Below are positions 1-12,300 of a stretch of 64,000 nt of DNA, piece by piece (position 1 is the first letter of the stretch; the number at the start of each line of letters is the position of its first letter). Origin of the DNA: Macquaria australasica (taxonomy: Eukaryota; Chordata; Actinopteri; Centrarchiformes; Percichthyidae); the NCBI GenBank assembly GCA_005408345.1, contig SEMN01000457.1, positions 1 through 64,000 on the forward strand. The letters run 5' to 3'. The notes beneath the pieces were generated by a model, which searched no databases, was not told the DNA's origin, and saw only the letters and a list, made by a program, of their open reading frames with translations. The position numbers and the translations under genes were made by a program.

Positions 1-1720
1 TACTACTCATCATTAATAGAGGAAAATAAGAACAACCCTAGGTTTCTGTTCAGCACTGTAGCCAGGCTGACAGAGAGTCACAGCTCTGTTGAGCCATGTA
101 TTCCTATAGATCTCAGTAGTTACGACTTCATGAGCTTCTTTAATGATAAAATTCTAACTATTAGAGACAAAATTCAGCACCTTCTGCCCTCAGTTGATAC
201 TGACTTTAGACTGCTTTTCTCCCATCAACCTTAGTCAACTAACTTCCATGATTTCCTCATCTAAGCCATCAACATGTCTCTTAGACCCCGTCCCAACTAG
301 GCTGCTTAAAGAAATTTTACCCTTAGTTAGCATTTCTTTACTAGATATGATCAATCTGTCCTTATTAAAAGGCTATGTACCACAGTCCTTTAAAGTAGCT
401 GTAATTAAGCCTCTTCTTAAAAAGCCCACTCTTGATCCAGGGATTTTGTCAAATTATAGACCTATATCTAACCCTCCTTTTCTCTCTAAGGTCCTTGAAA
501 GAAAGCAGTCGCCAATCAGTTGTGTGACTTTCTACACAACAACAAGCTGTTTGAGGATTTTCAGTCAGGATTTAGAGTGCATCATAGCACAGAGACAGCA
601 CTGGTGAAATTTACAAATTACCTTCTAATTGCTTCAGACAAAGGACTTGTCTCTGTACTTGTCTTACTAGATCTTAGTGCTGCATTCGATACCATTGACC
701 ATCACATTCTATTACAGAGACTAGAACGTTTAATTGGCATTAAAGGTACTGCACTAAGCTGGTTTAAATCCTATTTATCAGATCGATATCAGTTTGTACA
801 CGTTAATGATGAATCCTCTATGCACGCCAAAGTTAGTCACGGAGTTCCACAAGGTTCTGTGCTTGGACCAATTCTATTTACCTTGTATATGCTTCCTTTA
901 GGCAATATTATTGGGAAGCACTCCATAAATTTTCATTGTTATGCAGATGATACCCAATTGTATTTATCGATCAAGCCAGATGAAACCAATCAATTAGCTA
1001 AACTTCAAGTATGCCTTAAGGACATAAAAACCTGGATGACCTGCAATTTTCTGATGTTAAACTCAGACAAAACCGAAGGTATTGTACTTGGCCCCGAACA
1101 CCTTCGAAACACATTATCTAAAGATATAGTTTCTCTAGATGGCATTGCCCTGGCCTCCAGTGACACCGTAAGGAATCTTGGAGTTACCTTTGATCAGGAT
1201 ATGTCCTTTAACTCCCACATAAAACAAATTTCAAGGACTGCCTTTTTTCACTTACGTAACATTGCAAAAATCAGGCACATCCTGTCTCAAAAAGATGCAG
1301 AAAAACTAGTCCATGCATTTGTTACATCTAGGCTGGATTATTGCAACTCTCTATTATCAGGCTCCCAGAATGCAGGGTTCCTTGTGGTTCCTAGAGTCTC
1401 TAAAAGTAGAATGGGAGCCAGAGCCTTCAGCTATCAAGCTCCTCTCCTGTGGAACCAGATCCCAGTTTGTGTACAGGAGGCGGACAACCTCCTCACATTT
1501 AAGAGAAGGCTTAAGACTTTCCTCTTTGATAAAGCTTATAGTAGGGCTGACTCAGGTGACCCCTGAGCCCCCCCTTAGTTATGCTGCTATAGGCCTAGAC
1601 TGCCGGGGGACTTCCTATGATGCACTGAGCTCCTCTCTCCTCCTCTTCCTCTCCATCTGTACGCCCTCATATCCCATCAATGCTTGTTATTAATTCAACT
1701 TCTTCCCGTAGTTGTGTGCT

Positions 1721-1751
<31 letters not shown>

Positions 1752-2296
1752 TCTGTTGCTTTCTGCAGGTGTTTCTGCCTCCGGAGCTGTAGAGTCTGGA
1801 TCTATGGTTGCAGCCACCTGCTGCCCCCGTGTTCCTGCTCTGCACCCGCTGCTGCTATTACTGTTGTTGCTCTTATTATTAGTATTGCTATTATAATATT
1901 GCTCTTAGTATTATTTCTGTTGGTGTTAACATCAATACCATTACCACAACTATTGCTTTACATCCCTATGTGGAACTGTACTGTGCTGCTGTATGTTCTC
2001 TTTCCTCCTGCTCTCTCTCTCTCTCTCCCGCTCCCCCCCTCCCCCTTCAACCCAACCGGTCAAGGCAGATGACCGCCCACCCAGAGCCTGGTTCTGGTTC
2101 TGCTCGAGGTTTCTACCTGTTAAAAGGGAGTTTTTCCTTGCCACTGTCGCATAGTGTTTGCTCATGGTGGGAACTGTTGGGTCTCTGTAAATATAAAGAG
2201 TCGGTCTAGACCTGCTCTACTCGAAAAAGTGCCCTGAGATAACTTTGTTATGATATGGCGCTATATAAATAAAACTGAATTGAATTGAATTGAATT
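1..2296 (+). mobile_element. L2-clade LINE, 5'-truncated by the window edge, frameshifted
   Basis: Reverse transcriptase reads from about 194 to 1566. It has the LDPVPTRLLKE start, YRPISNPPFLSK, SAAFDTIDHHIL, SHGVPQGSVLGPILF and the YADDTQLY catalytic box. A frame change near 500 separates the N-terminal part from the rest. Near 1362 the sequence jumps from LLSG straight to SQNAGFLVVPR, so about 250 bp present in other copies are deleted. The 3' UTR holds a CT tract and ends in the GAATT-repeat tail (about 2272-2296) typical of fish L2. Not functional as it stands. Confidence 0.92.
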
Positions 2297-2456
2297 AATA
2301 TTACTTAAATTGCTTGAATGATTCTTTCTAGGCTTGGGCTAATTTCAGTTTTCGACCACTGATAACAGTATCTCTGCAAATGAAGCTCTTATTATCCAGT
2401 ATTTTAAGCCATTATTCAATGTCTTCAAGCTTGAAAACCATGCTAAAATCCATTAC

Positions 2457-2510
2457 CTTCTCTCCTTTCTCTCCAGCCTGACCCATCAATCCAATAATCC
2501 CTGGTGTTCC
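2457..2510 (-). CDS. Collagen exon 35 (54 bp), last exon in the window
   Basis: Encodes GTPGIIGLMGQAGEKGEK, six perfect triplets. Donor GTAATG leads into an intron that holds the L2 element and runs off the window. About 564 of an expected roughly 1014 main-helix residues are present. Confidence 0.88.
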
Positions 2511-5500
2511 CTGATCAGAAAAAAAGAAAAAGTGATCTTGCACCAAAGATATACTGAACCACAACATGATCAGTATACATGCTTTATTGAGGGCAGCATC
2601 ACAGATCTTTATATCAATATGAAATGGAAATAAAGGTGAAAAATACCCACTCACTGGAAACCCTCTAGGTCCGAGCGGCCCAGGTGGCCTTGGAGGACCC
2701 TGGCTCCCTGGAGGACCAGGGCTCCCCATGCCACCCTCTGGTCCTGGCTGGCCTGGGGGGCCCTGAAATCATTTAGAAAGAACTTAACAGGAGTTGATAA
2801 CAAAAAATCTCTGAATACACTCATACACTATACAATAAAGTGACATGGCTCAGTCAAAGTTAGAAATGTCCCAATCACTTTTTAGCTCCTAATGCTTTAT
2901 TTTACCTCTGGTGATACCAAGTCTAATCTAATATTCAGTTTTATTTTGCTCATTTTTCCCAACATAACACAGCTACAGAGTGCATACTTAGGCTACCTAC
3001 ATTAAAATGAGTAAAGCAATTTAAGATTTTATGTTTGGCAATGGAATATCTCTGCTTGAAGAAAGCAGGGAGGGGGTGGCTTTACATGTCTGTGCCCAAG
3101 GGCCCATTGTCATTAGATTTTTATTTTTTCCAATTATGGTTCTCTATTTTTAATTTTCTTGAAACTAGTTTTCTTGAAACATCTGGAAGCATGTGGATGC
3201 ACTGGGAAAAAATAATGTCACAAAAATGATTTGCAGCAGAGAGGAGAGAAATGATCTCACCATGCCGCCTGACTGTTATGATGGATATACTGAGCCTGAA
3301 ACAACCATATGTTTCTTTAAGACCTACTCACTGGCCGTCCCTGAATGCCCTTGGGCCCCAACTCTCCTTGACGGCCCTGAAGGGAAGAGATAAACAAAAC
3401 AACAATAATGTCAGGTTATCCTCTCACATTATGGAATTTTTTAGGGTCCAAAACAGTCATGTTCTCACCTTTGGTCCCGGAGGCCCTCTCTCGCCAGGAA
3501 GGCCCTGCAGACCCTGAGAAGACAATGTTTCAATACAGACTACAACCAAGATCAACCAATATGTAAGCATTTCTGCCCACCATGACAGAGTATTCAGTGG
3601 AAAGTGAGAAATGGGCATGCATGTGTATTTATGTGTCTCAACTAGATTAAAATTCATCAGATTTCACCAACTACACTCACTGGAGGTCCAGTCTTTCCTG
3701 GGATGCCAGGAGGGCCTCTGACACCAGCATCTCCCTGCACAACAGTCAATAGAAAACACTGCAATCACATTTCAGAATGACGAAAACGCACAAAAAGCTT
3801 TGGATGTTAAGTTAATCACTGTGTACTTACTGCTTGACCAATTTAGAATTCTAATATCTGAATTTTCTACAGAAGGAGCAAATATTTGACAGCTGTCTGA
3901 ACCAACATTCAGTTTAGTTTGGGGTTTGCTGCTGGTCTAAGCTTGATTTGCAAAGTAATCTATATGTGATGTTTATAGATTCTATACCACATTCCTTACA
4001 TAAGGGTGTTACTACCTTGGTTGTTCAAAAATGCTAAACCTGCTGAATCAAGACTAAAGCCTGCGTAGTGAGTCATTACACTTGGAAAATGTACTGATTC
4101 TGATACAGATTTTGTTCTGTGACATTGTAGCAGGAATCATGCCTTACCCTTTGCCCCATGTGGCCTGGTCTCCCACTCAGACCCACTGCTCCGGGGTAAC
4201 CCTGTGGAGAAATTGAGATTTTATGTTTACATTCATATGTAATTTTAGAGCACTTACTAATGTGGTTTTGTTTTGTTCCGTCCTTCGCACGGCTTGAAGC
4301 GTTTTGCCTGCCTGATTTTGCTGACTTGTTCAGATTTTGTTGATTTGGTCATTTTTGATTTTTGTGCTTCTACCATGGGTACTAGGCTATATAGTTAAAT
4401 GGTTTCTTTTTTTGTCTGTTTTAATTGTGTTTATTATTGATGTAGCCTACGATCGGGAGTCTGCAAAACGGCTCGATCTGTTCTGTGCAGCATTGACATG
4501 GCTTCCGTAAAAAGTAGAGTAGACGCGTATTGTAAGCGAAACAGAGAGGAGAGCCGCTTCTGAAACGCGCTGCAGCGCGTCTGGTGGAATCACAAGCATT
4601 GTCTAGAGTGGCCATGATCAGCTCCCATGGTCATGTTGCAGTCGGAACGCGACGCAGATGTTCCCGGTGGAATCAATAACTTGTGGCTTAGTTTGTTTTT
4701 TGCAACCCTCTTGATTGTCACTGATGAAGCGTGTAATTGTGCAGTGATCCTGATTTAACAATTTGGCTATTTCCATTGTTTCGAATCCTGTGAATGGTAT
4801 TTTATAATTTTTTGTCTTTTTAGTGTTTGTTAGGTCTCTTTGGCCCATTTTACCAGCAGCAAGTTGTTTCAGTTTTAAAAAATGTTCTTGGGAATATGCC
4901 AGAATATGGCCCTGCCTAATCATTATGCACACACTATTTATTTCATCAAAACAATTTTGAGAGCATTTAAGCAGAACTAGATTTTCATTTTTTGTTGCTG
5001 TCTGAACTTGTGGAACTCTTTGTTTTCTTTCACGTGGAACCTAAGCAGGCTTAGAAAAGTCTTTTAGACTTTTAGCTTACTAAGTAAGCTAAAAGTAAAC
5101 TTTAGACTTTTAGCCTACTAAGTCTTTTAGACTTAGTAGGCTAAGTCTTTTAGACTTAGTAGGCTTTAGTTTGTTTGTTGATATTGAAAAAGATGTAATC
5201 ATATATTTTTTACATCAGCAAAAACAAAAAACTTCTCATTGGTTCACCTTCAGATACTGAGTGTAAAATAATGTAAGTAAATCCCGAGAGATTAAACTTT
5301 TTCACAGAACAGTTTAAAATGGAAAAAACATGTCAAACAAATCAAAGGGAGAACAAAAGCCATTTATTATCATCTTAACTTTGATTTAGCCATCTTGGTG
5401 GCCACATAAACAGTTCATAATGGTCACTTACATACATGCCCACTGGTCCCTGGGGGCCCATCAACCCAGGTTTCCCTGTGAAGCCCTAAAAAGACACATA

Positions 5501-8500
5501 AAATTAATTAATCATATGTTTATCTTGAAATGTTAAAATGTTATACATATAGTACATATGTATATCCTCACACACAACCAGAAACATGTAATGCATGCAG
5601 TGTGTATTGAAAATGATCAAATCTTCATAAACATACAACAATAGCTGAATATCAAACAAAACAAGTGTGATCTGCTCACCCTCTCCCCAGCTGGTCCAGG
5701 GATCCCATCTTGACTTGGCTTTCCTGGGGGACCCTGTTGCAGTCACAAATGACTCCTTTCAGTATGCTAAAACCTTAAAATTAGCTCATTGGTTTGGGAA
5801 TATGGTGATTAGAAGGAGAAGTGTTGGCCTACCGGAGCTCCTGGAGAACCTGCCTGCCCTGAATCAGCAGCAACACCTGGAAACCCCTTCATATGAACAG
5901 AGACCAGAGAGCTACTTTTAACAATAATGTACAGCAACATGATTTCTCTTGTTGATGATGATGATGGTCCTACTCTAGTGTTATCATATCCAAATTTTAA
6001 AAGCTTTATAGATTTTGCTATTGGGGAATTTGCAGTATTTTATGAATGCTTTGCCTCCCCAGCAGACTTTCTCATGGTCAGTTCTCACAGCCTCCTCACA
6101 ATAGTTCATATTAGTTTCCACTGTTTATTACAGACATACAGATCACTACATCAGTTTTACATCTTTGCAAAATGTTTATTTTTTATCACCATCCAGGTTA
6201 GCAGCATTGCAACATAGTTTATCACTTAAACACCACTACAGTAGAAAACATTTCTCTCCATTTGTTTAATGTAAAATGCTGCAATGTATTGAGTTTAAAT
6301 TTTGGTATGTTGTTCTGTGCTTTGTAGCATTATAGTCTTGGCTTACAGTAGTGTCTGTGATGCTCAGAATCTCTAATATTTTATAAAAACACAAATGTTG
6401 GGGTAGATACAGAACAGAGTTCAGTCACCATCATCATGTTGCCTGGTATTTACTGTAGTGTGAAGTCAGACTCTTGACTACAAAGTATATTTAGGAGCAA
6501 TACATTCTGTATTTTGATTAGAATTAATTATTGTTTGACAGCATCTGAGCATATTTGATTAGGACTATTTCATTTTAAATGCAACAAGGATTCAATTTCA
6601 GTGATGATGTACAATGACACACAATGCTCTGATAAACTTGACCCATGATTTGACATAACTTGAGCCCAAATATAGGATAAGAACATTTAGTGTTATAAGT
6701 TTTGCATGTTGAAACTCTAGTGTGAAAACGGAGCCAAAGCAATTGTAAAATACTGTATGTATTGTTTTTTAAGACTATTAGCAGTATTTCTTTATATGAC
6801 AATAGAACATGAAGGGGGGGAGAACCTTGGTAGCCGAGTGGTTACAGTGCATGCCACATGACCGCAGCATTGCTGGTTTGGTTCTGCCTGGTGACCTCGG
6901 CATGTCATGTCAGAATAATAGTGAAACTGAACTGAGTAACCAGTCACACCTAAAACTGCTGTCTGGTGCTGTATGTTCTCTGGAATGGTGGCATATGTCA
7001 TTAAATAGGAAATGATGTGGGAGGGCCTACTGTCATCCTGCATCGTTTAAGTGATAAAGCATGGTGTTATTGTCTTCTAGTAAACAGTGAGAAACTTTGT
7101 TTTAGTAGATTAATCTCTGTCTAACATCTACCATCAAAATCCACATATTAAGATAAGTTTTATATGAAACTGTTGTACACATTCACAGCCGGAAGCTTCA
7201 CAGTACACTGAGACTGTGAAAATATTGCTAGAGATGGCAGAGATCAAATTGTGAACCTGCCACTCTAACCACAATCGCATCACAACATGAATAATTTGAT
7301 GTCAGTCTTACAGAGTCTATGACATCCAGTGAAATAATCATCTTAACAATGCACTGTACTGAAAATTGCTGTGACAGGCAGCCACCAGGTTTGGCGTACT
7401 GTCAGCTTTACCAAGAAAATAATGCCATTACTGTCCATCAAGAAGTCACTTACTAAAGCCACAAAGCCTGAAACTGCCCTGTAAACATTTTGATGGGGGC
7501 CTGTCATATTACATTAATGTTTCTAGGCTTGTATAAGGAAACAAGTGTGACAATACAGACCACCTACGCCCAGAGGCAAAGTGTCATGAAGACACCACTA
7601 ACATGCCAGCGAACCAACTAACATCCTCTTGTAAACACTTCTTATATACAGAATATGTGTGCCTGTATCCTCATTGGTTTCACCACACTGTCCCGCACCA
7701 GTGGGTTAAAAAAAGGGAACAACTCACTTTGTCTCCTTCGGGGCCAGGAGAGCCAACAGAACCAGGAACACCCTGCACATAAGACATATGACATTACAAG
7801 TGTATCACAATGTTGAGATGGCTTGATGGAGCTGGCTGAAAGTAAGGATTGTAGCAAAAACAGAACCATATGAGATGAAAAGTTATAAAATGGGAACCTG
7901 TGTACCAGGCTTTCCTTCCGGTCCCTCAATCCCAACTTGGCCTCTAAAACCCTGCAACAATAAACACAAACAAATACACAGATATGGTTTTGTGTTTGCA
8001 GGTAACTATCAGAATTGATGAGCTGGTTTTTAGTGTATTTTGTTTGTTCTTACCGGCATGCCAGGTAGACCAAACAGGCCAGGGAGTCCTGTGCGACCCT
8101 GTAAATGAAGATATAGACGAAAAACTGTTTTTAAAACAGTACATGATTGTACTGCAAGAATCTTATATTGATTTGAGATTTGAGTCCGGGTAATAGTTAC
8201 CCTTGGTCCTTTGAGCCCCAAGTTCCCATTTTGTCCAGGGGAGCCTCTGTTGCCCTTAAATATGAATAAAAAAAGGTCCTCACCTTTAGATTATACAATT
8301 GATAAAAAGAGCATTTACTACTTTATAAAGCATATGTGAACCCAGTTTTTCTAAAAGCACACTGCAACAACTATGTATTTAGGTTAGTGGGATAAATGTT
8401 GTTTCCAGCAGCAGCAGGCAGTTTTTTTCAGTGTAAAAGCTCTGATAAATCCTCTGTACACTACCTGCCCAGCACCAAACATCAGACAGACACAGTTAGA

Positions 8501-9278
8501 GACTAGCTGGTGAACATAGTGGAGCATTTAGCAGCTAAAGAGTCAGATATTTCTCTCAGGAGTCTCGGAGACCAAAACAGAGCTAAAATGAGAGTGAATA
8601 TTGGTCTTCCATTCATCAGGTGGCCACAAGCACGACGTTTCCTCTCCAAGTTGGCTCTGTAGAGCATTCTTAGGCATTATGAATATTCATCAAACATCAG
8701 TTTGATGAATACGGGCAGTATTCCAGCAGTAGAAGTGGTCATCTGCTGTGATCATTTGGTTCAAAAGCTTTGTCAGTCTTTGCTGAATGCAATGCGATGA
8801 AACAAATGTCCTTGTGGACAATCAGCTGTGACAGAAATGGCTCTGGTTTATTAGCTTTACTTGACCAGGCAGCAATAAAAGCCTCTGACCTTTGGCCCCT
8901 GTTTCCCAAGCACTCCCTGGGGACCAGCCTCCCCATTTTCACCCTGAGGAGACATGACAGAGAAACTCATTAGAATTATGGCACATAACATGCTCTTCCA
9001 CCAGACTATAAATGTAGAAATGCATAAAATGCAACAACATTTAAATCTTATGAGAGGCCTTTATTATAGCTACAAGCAAAAATAAGGTGACAGAGCTACA
9101 GTTTAGCATTTTAGTCCTGGATTTTAAGTCTTCCACTTATTTTAACTGACAAAAGTACCATACCGTGGGTCACATATGCATATTTACATGTTTATATGGT
9201 ATATTTCTACTTATTTTGGGATTACAACCATCCATCCATCCATCCATAGACAGAGAGAAAGAGATAGACATAGAGGAA

Positions 9279-9325
<47 letters not shown>

Positions 9326-12300
9326 TTTTGTTTTAAACTTCATACAGTCACTATAGGTCCACCATCAGGAAAAGTGTTACCACAATTTAGTATGTATCAT
9401 TTTGAATCAGACTAGATCTGCAATTGAGCTTGAAGATTAGTTTGGCAAAAAATAAATTCTTAACTCAGAGGTGTACTTACTAACCCTCTTCCAATGCTTT
9501 TAGCTACATCTCATGGTCCTTGTTTTTTGTCAAACTAAACCGGCAATGTTTTGTGGATTTTAAATTTATGGGAAGCCCTTTGAGCACATTTCACAATGTG
9601 GTCAACCAGCCACAGATGAGCTGCTGCCCTACCTTCAAAGGAGAAAGGATGTGTAACAGATTATATTAATATTCAAAGTGTAATATATAATGTATCACTT
9701 GTAATGATGGACCCACAGAGAATTATCACCCACCTCTGCAGTTCCCCTCAGCTCTAAAGAGTTTTTAGCTTTGTTCAGATCATTGTTTTGGTTTCATCAA
9801 CCACAACTTTACTGATTTGGTTCAGTGTCAGCGCTCTCATCAACGTTGTTTCCAGCTAATAGTCAGATATTTTTCTCACGAGTTGCTGGAGAACAAAAAT
9901 AAAGCAAAAAGGAGAGCGAATATTGGACTTCCATTCATAAGTACAAGCACTACTCCAAATTAATGCTAATGTTGTTTTGTGTCTGCGTCAACAGGTAACT
10001 GTTGTGTTGTGTAAGTGGCTGCATTTTATGGCTACATTTTTATAGTGCTTTTATATAAGTGACTTAATTTATATAGCACTTTTCAACCTTAATGGTTCCC
10101 AAAGCGCTTTACAGATTGGTCTCATTCACCCATTCACACACACCGATGGCGAACCACCAACCCTGGGATTAACAGACGACCCACTCTACGTCCTGAGCCA
10201 CTGCCATTCAGCCATTCACCCATTCACCCACCGATGGCAGCTAGGTGCTGGCCTAACCACTGGGAGCCAATTTGACCAATTTGGGGTTCAGTGACTTTTA
10301 TAAGGACACACGACATGTGGACAGGAGGAGCTGGGAATCAAATCACCAACCCTGTGATCAGTGGATAACCCACCCTAGCTCCTGAGCCACAGCAGCTCAT
10401 TTGTTGCTGGAGATATGAAAGCTTTTACACAAATAAAATGTACCTTTAAAAACAATTATATGGGTTTTTTTTTAAATCGATTAAAGCCATAGCTCATCAT
10501 GTTATCACATATTCAGAACAGACAGCACAGACTGATGTCTACCCGCTTTTGAAACTACTTGAAGAATGGGTTTGATGGGGTCAAGAAATCTTTTGACTTT
10601 AAGTTTAGGAAGTTTATATTCTATTGACGAACTAATATATATTAAATCAGCAAAGTAGATGTTTCTCTACCAAAGGAACAGTGCAGGAGATATCTGATGA
10701 TATCATGATCAATACCTCTTTTCCTCTGGGCCCAGGTTGACCTCTCACCCCAGGGGGACCTGAGGTCCCTCGTTCACCCCTCTCTCCCTGACGACCCTGG
10801 ATTCCTGCAGCACCTGGTGGGCCCTAAGGGAACAATGAGTTAAGAGGTTTCGTGCTTAAAAGGGTTTTGTAGGGGGGTTATGGGACAGGAAGTCTGAAAT
10901 TAGGGAAACACTAGCACTAGTAATATTCCTGGTGTAAGACAGATGCTACCGGTCACCACTGTGATCTCCTTTGTTTACTGTCATTATGCCAAGAATATAT
11001 TAATATAAGTTTTATTTAAAGGTTTCACATGGCTGAGTGCACTTTAAACGTTAATTTACAGTAAAGTGATTTTATTTGATGTCCATGCCATTCCATTAAA
11101 TTCTGTATTGATTTGTAATTTTTGGACAAGGTCAGAATAGTGTAGTGATCAAAGTTTACATCAGCACAATCTGAATTCTTGGGAGAAAGAGGAGGTGTTT
11201 CAATATATTAAATGCTTTAAATGAAGATACAATAAAATAAGATAAACCTTTACTGATACCCAGTGGGGAAATTCAGCAAATGACACGTAACACTGCATTA
11301 ATACAGTTCAGCTTGAAATACATGGATTTTGTTTCATTTTTCATTTAATCACCAATGATGTCTTCCTCTTACTCTGTCTCCTGTGGGTCCAGCCTCTCCT
11401 TTGTCACCATCCACTCCTCTGAAGCCCTAGACATAAAAAATGACATTACATTTTGTCATGGTCCACGAAGGACTCTGTGTGTTTTGTCTTGTTTCCTGTT
11501 TTATTTTGAAATCCCTGTTTCTTTGTGTGCCTTACTTGCTTCCTGTCATTGTTCTGTTTCCCTCCAGTTTGATTAGGTTCACCTGTGTCTTGTGCTCACC
11601 TGTTTCTGTTTCCCTCGTTTACTCTTTCCCTAGATATACTGGTCCTCTCCTTTTGTTCTTTGTTGTGTCATAAATGTTGCTGATGTGGTTAAAGTCTAGA
11701 TGTTCATGGTGTTGCTGATGGTCTCTTCGTGTCATGTTCCTAGTGTTGTTCATGAGTACCAGTTCCTGAGTTTTTTGTAGATTTATTTTGGAGAAAATAA
11801 ATCTTTGGACTTATTCTGCCTCTCTGTCTGCATTTGGGTCCTTCCCCTGTTGCCTAGATGGCCTGTCGCGGCAGAGCTGCCTCGCAGGCCTTTCTTGACA
11901 CATTTTTACAGTTTTCCTGCATTACACCAGCTGAGTTTGATTCACATCACTTTCAGTTCAATTCAGTTAAACTTTTCTTTAAACCCCTTAAAAAAAGATT
12001 GAAGAAAAAAGATGGTTTTCAATCAAAGCTGCATTAATCAATATTTTATATTAAAACAGAATATATTGACATATTCTTTATGAAACTGTCAAATTGATTT
12101 ATTTTGCAGTATGCTAGGCCAGGCTTAGTCAGTTTCAAGTTCTGGAAAGCTGAGGTAAACAACAGCACGGCTAATGCATGGCTGTAGGGCTAATGGCAAA
12201 CCACCATCAGCACTTTGTATTGTGGAAAACAGTAGGCAAAGTAGACTGGTCCGATGCATACTGGAGTTTTTTTCAGAATCAGTACGACATACAGGTGTTT

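Noticed and set aside
1680..2072. Leu/Ser-rich open frames on the plus strand
   Set aside because: They translate the CT-rich 3' UTR of the L2 element; the same applies to frames at 46458-47033 and 55723-56181.
2412..2729. Open minus-strand frame of 105 codons across collagen exons 34 and 35
   Set aside because: It reads through the intron. The real exons are 2655-2762 and 2457-2510.
9176..9415. Open frame through the (GA)n tract
   Set aside because: Arg-Glu repeats are microsatellite translation.
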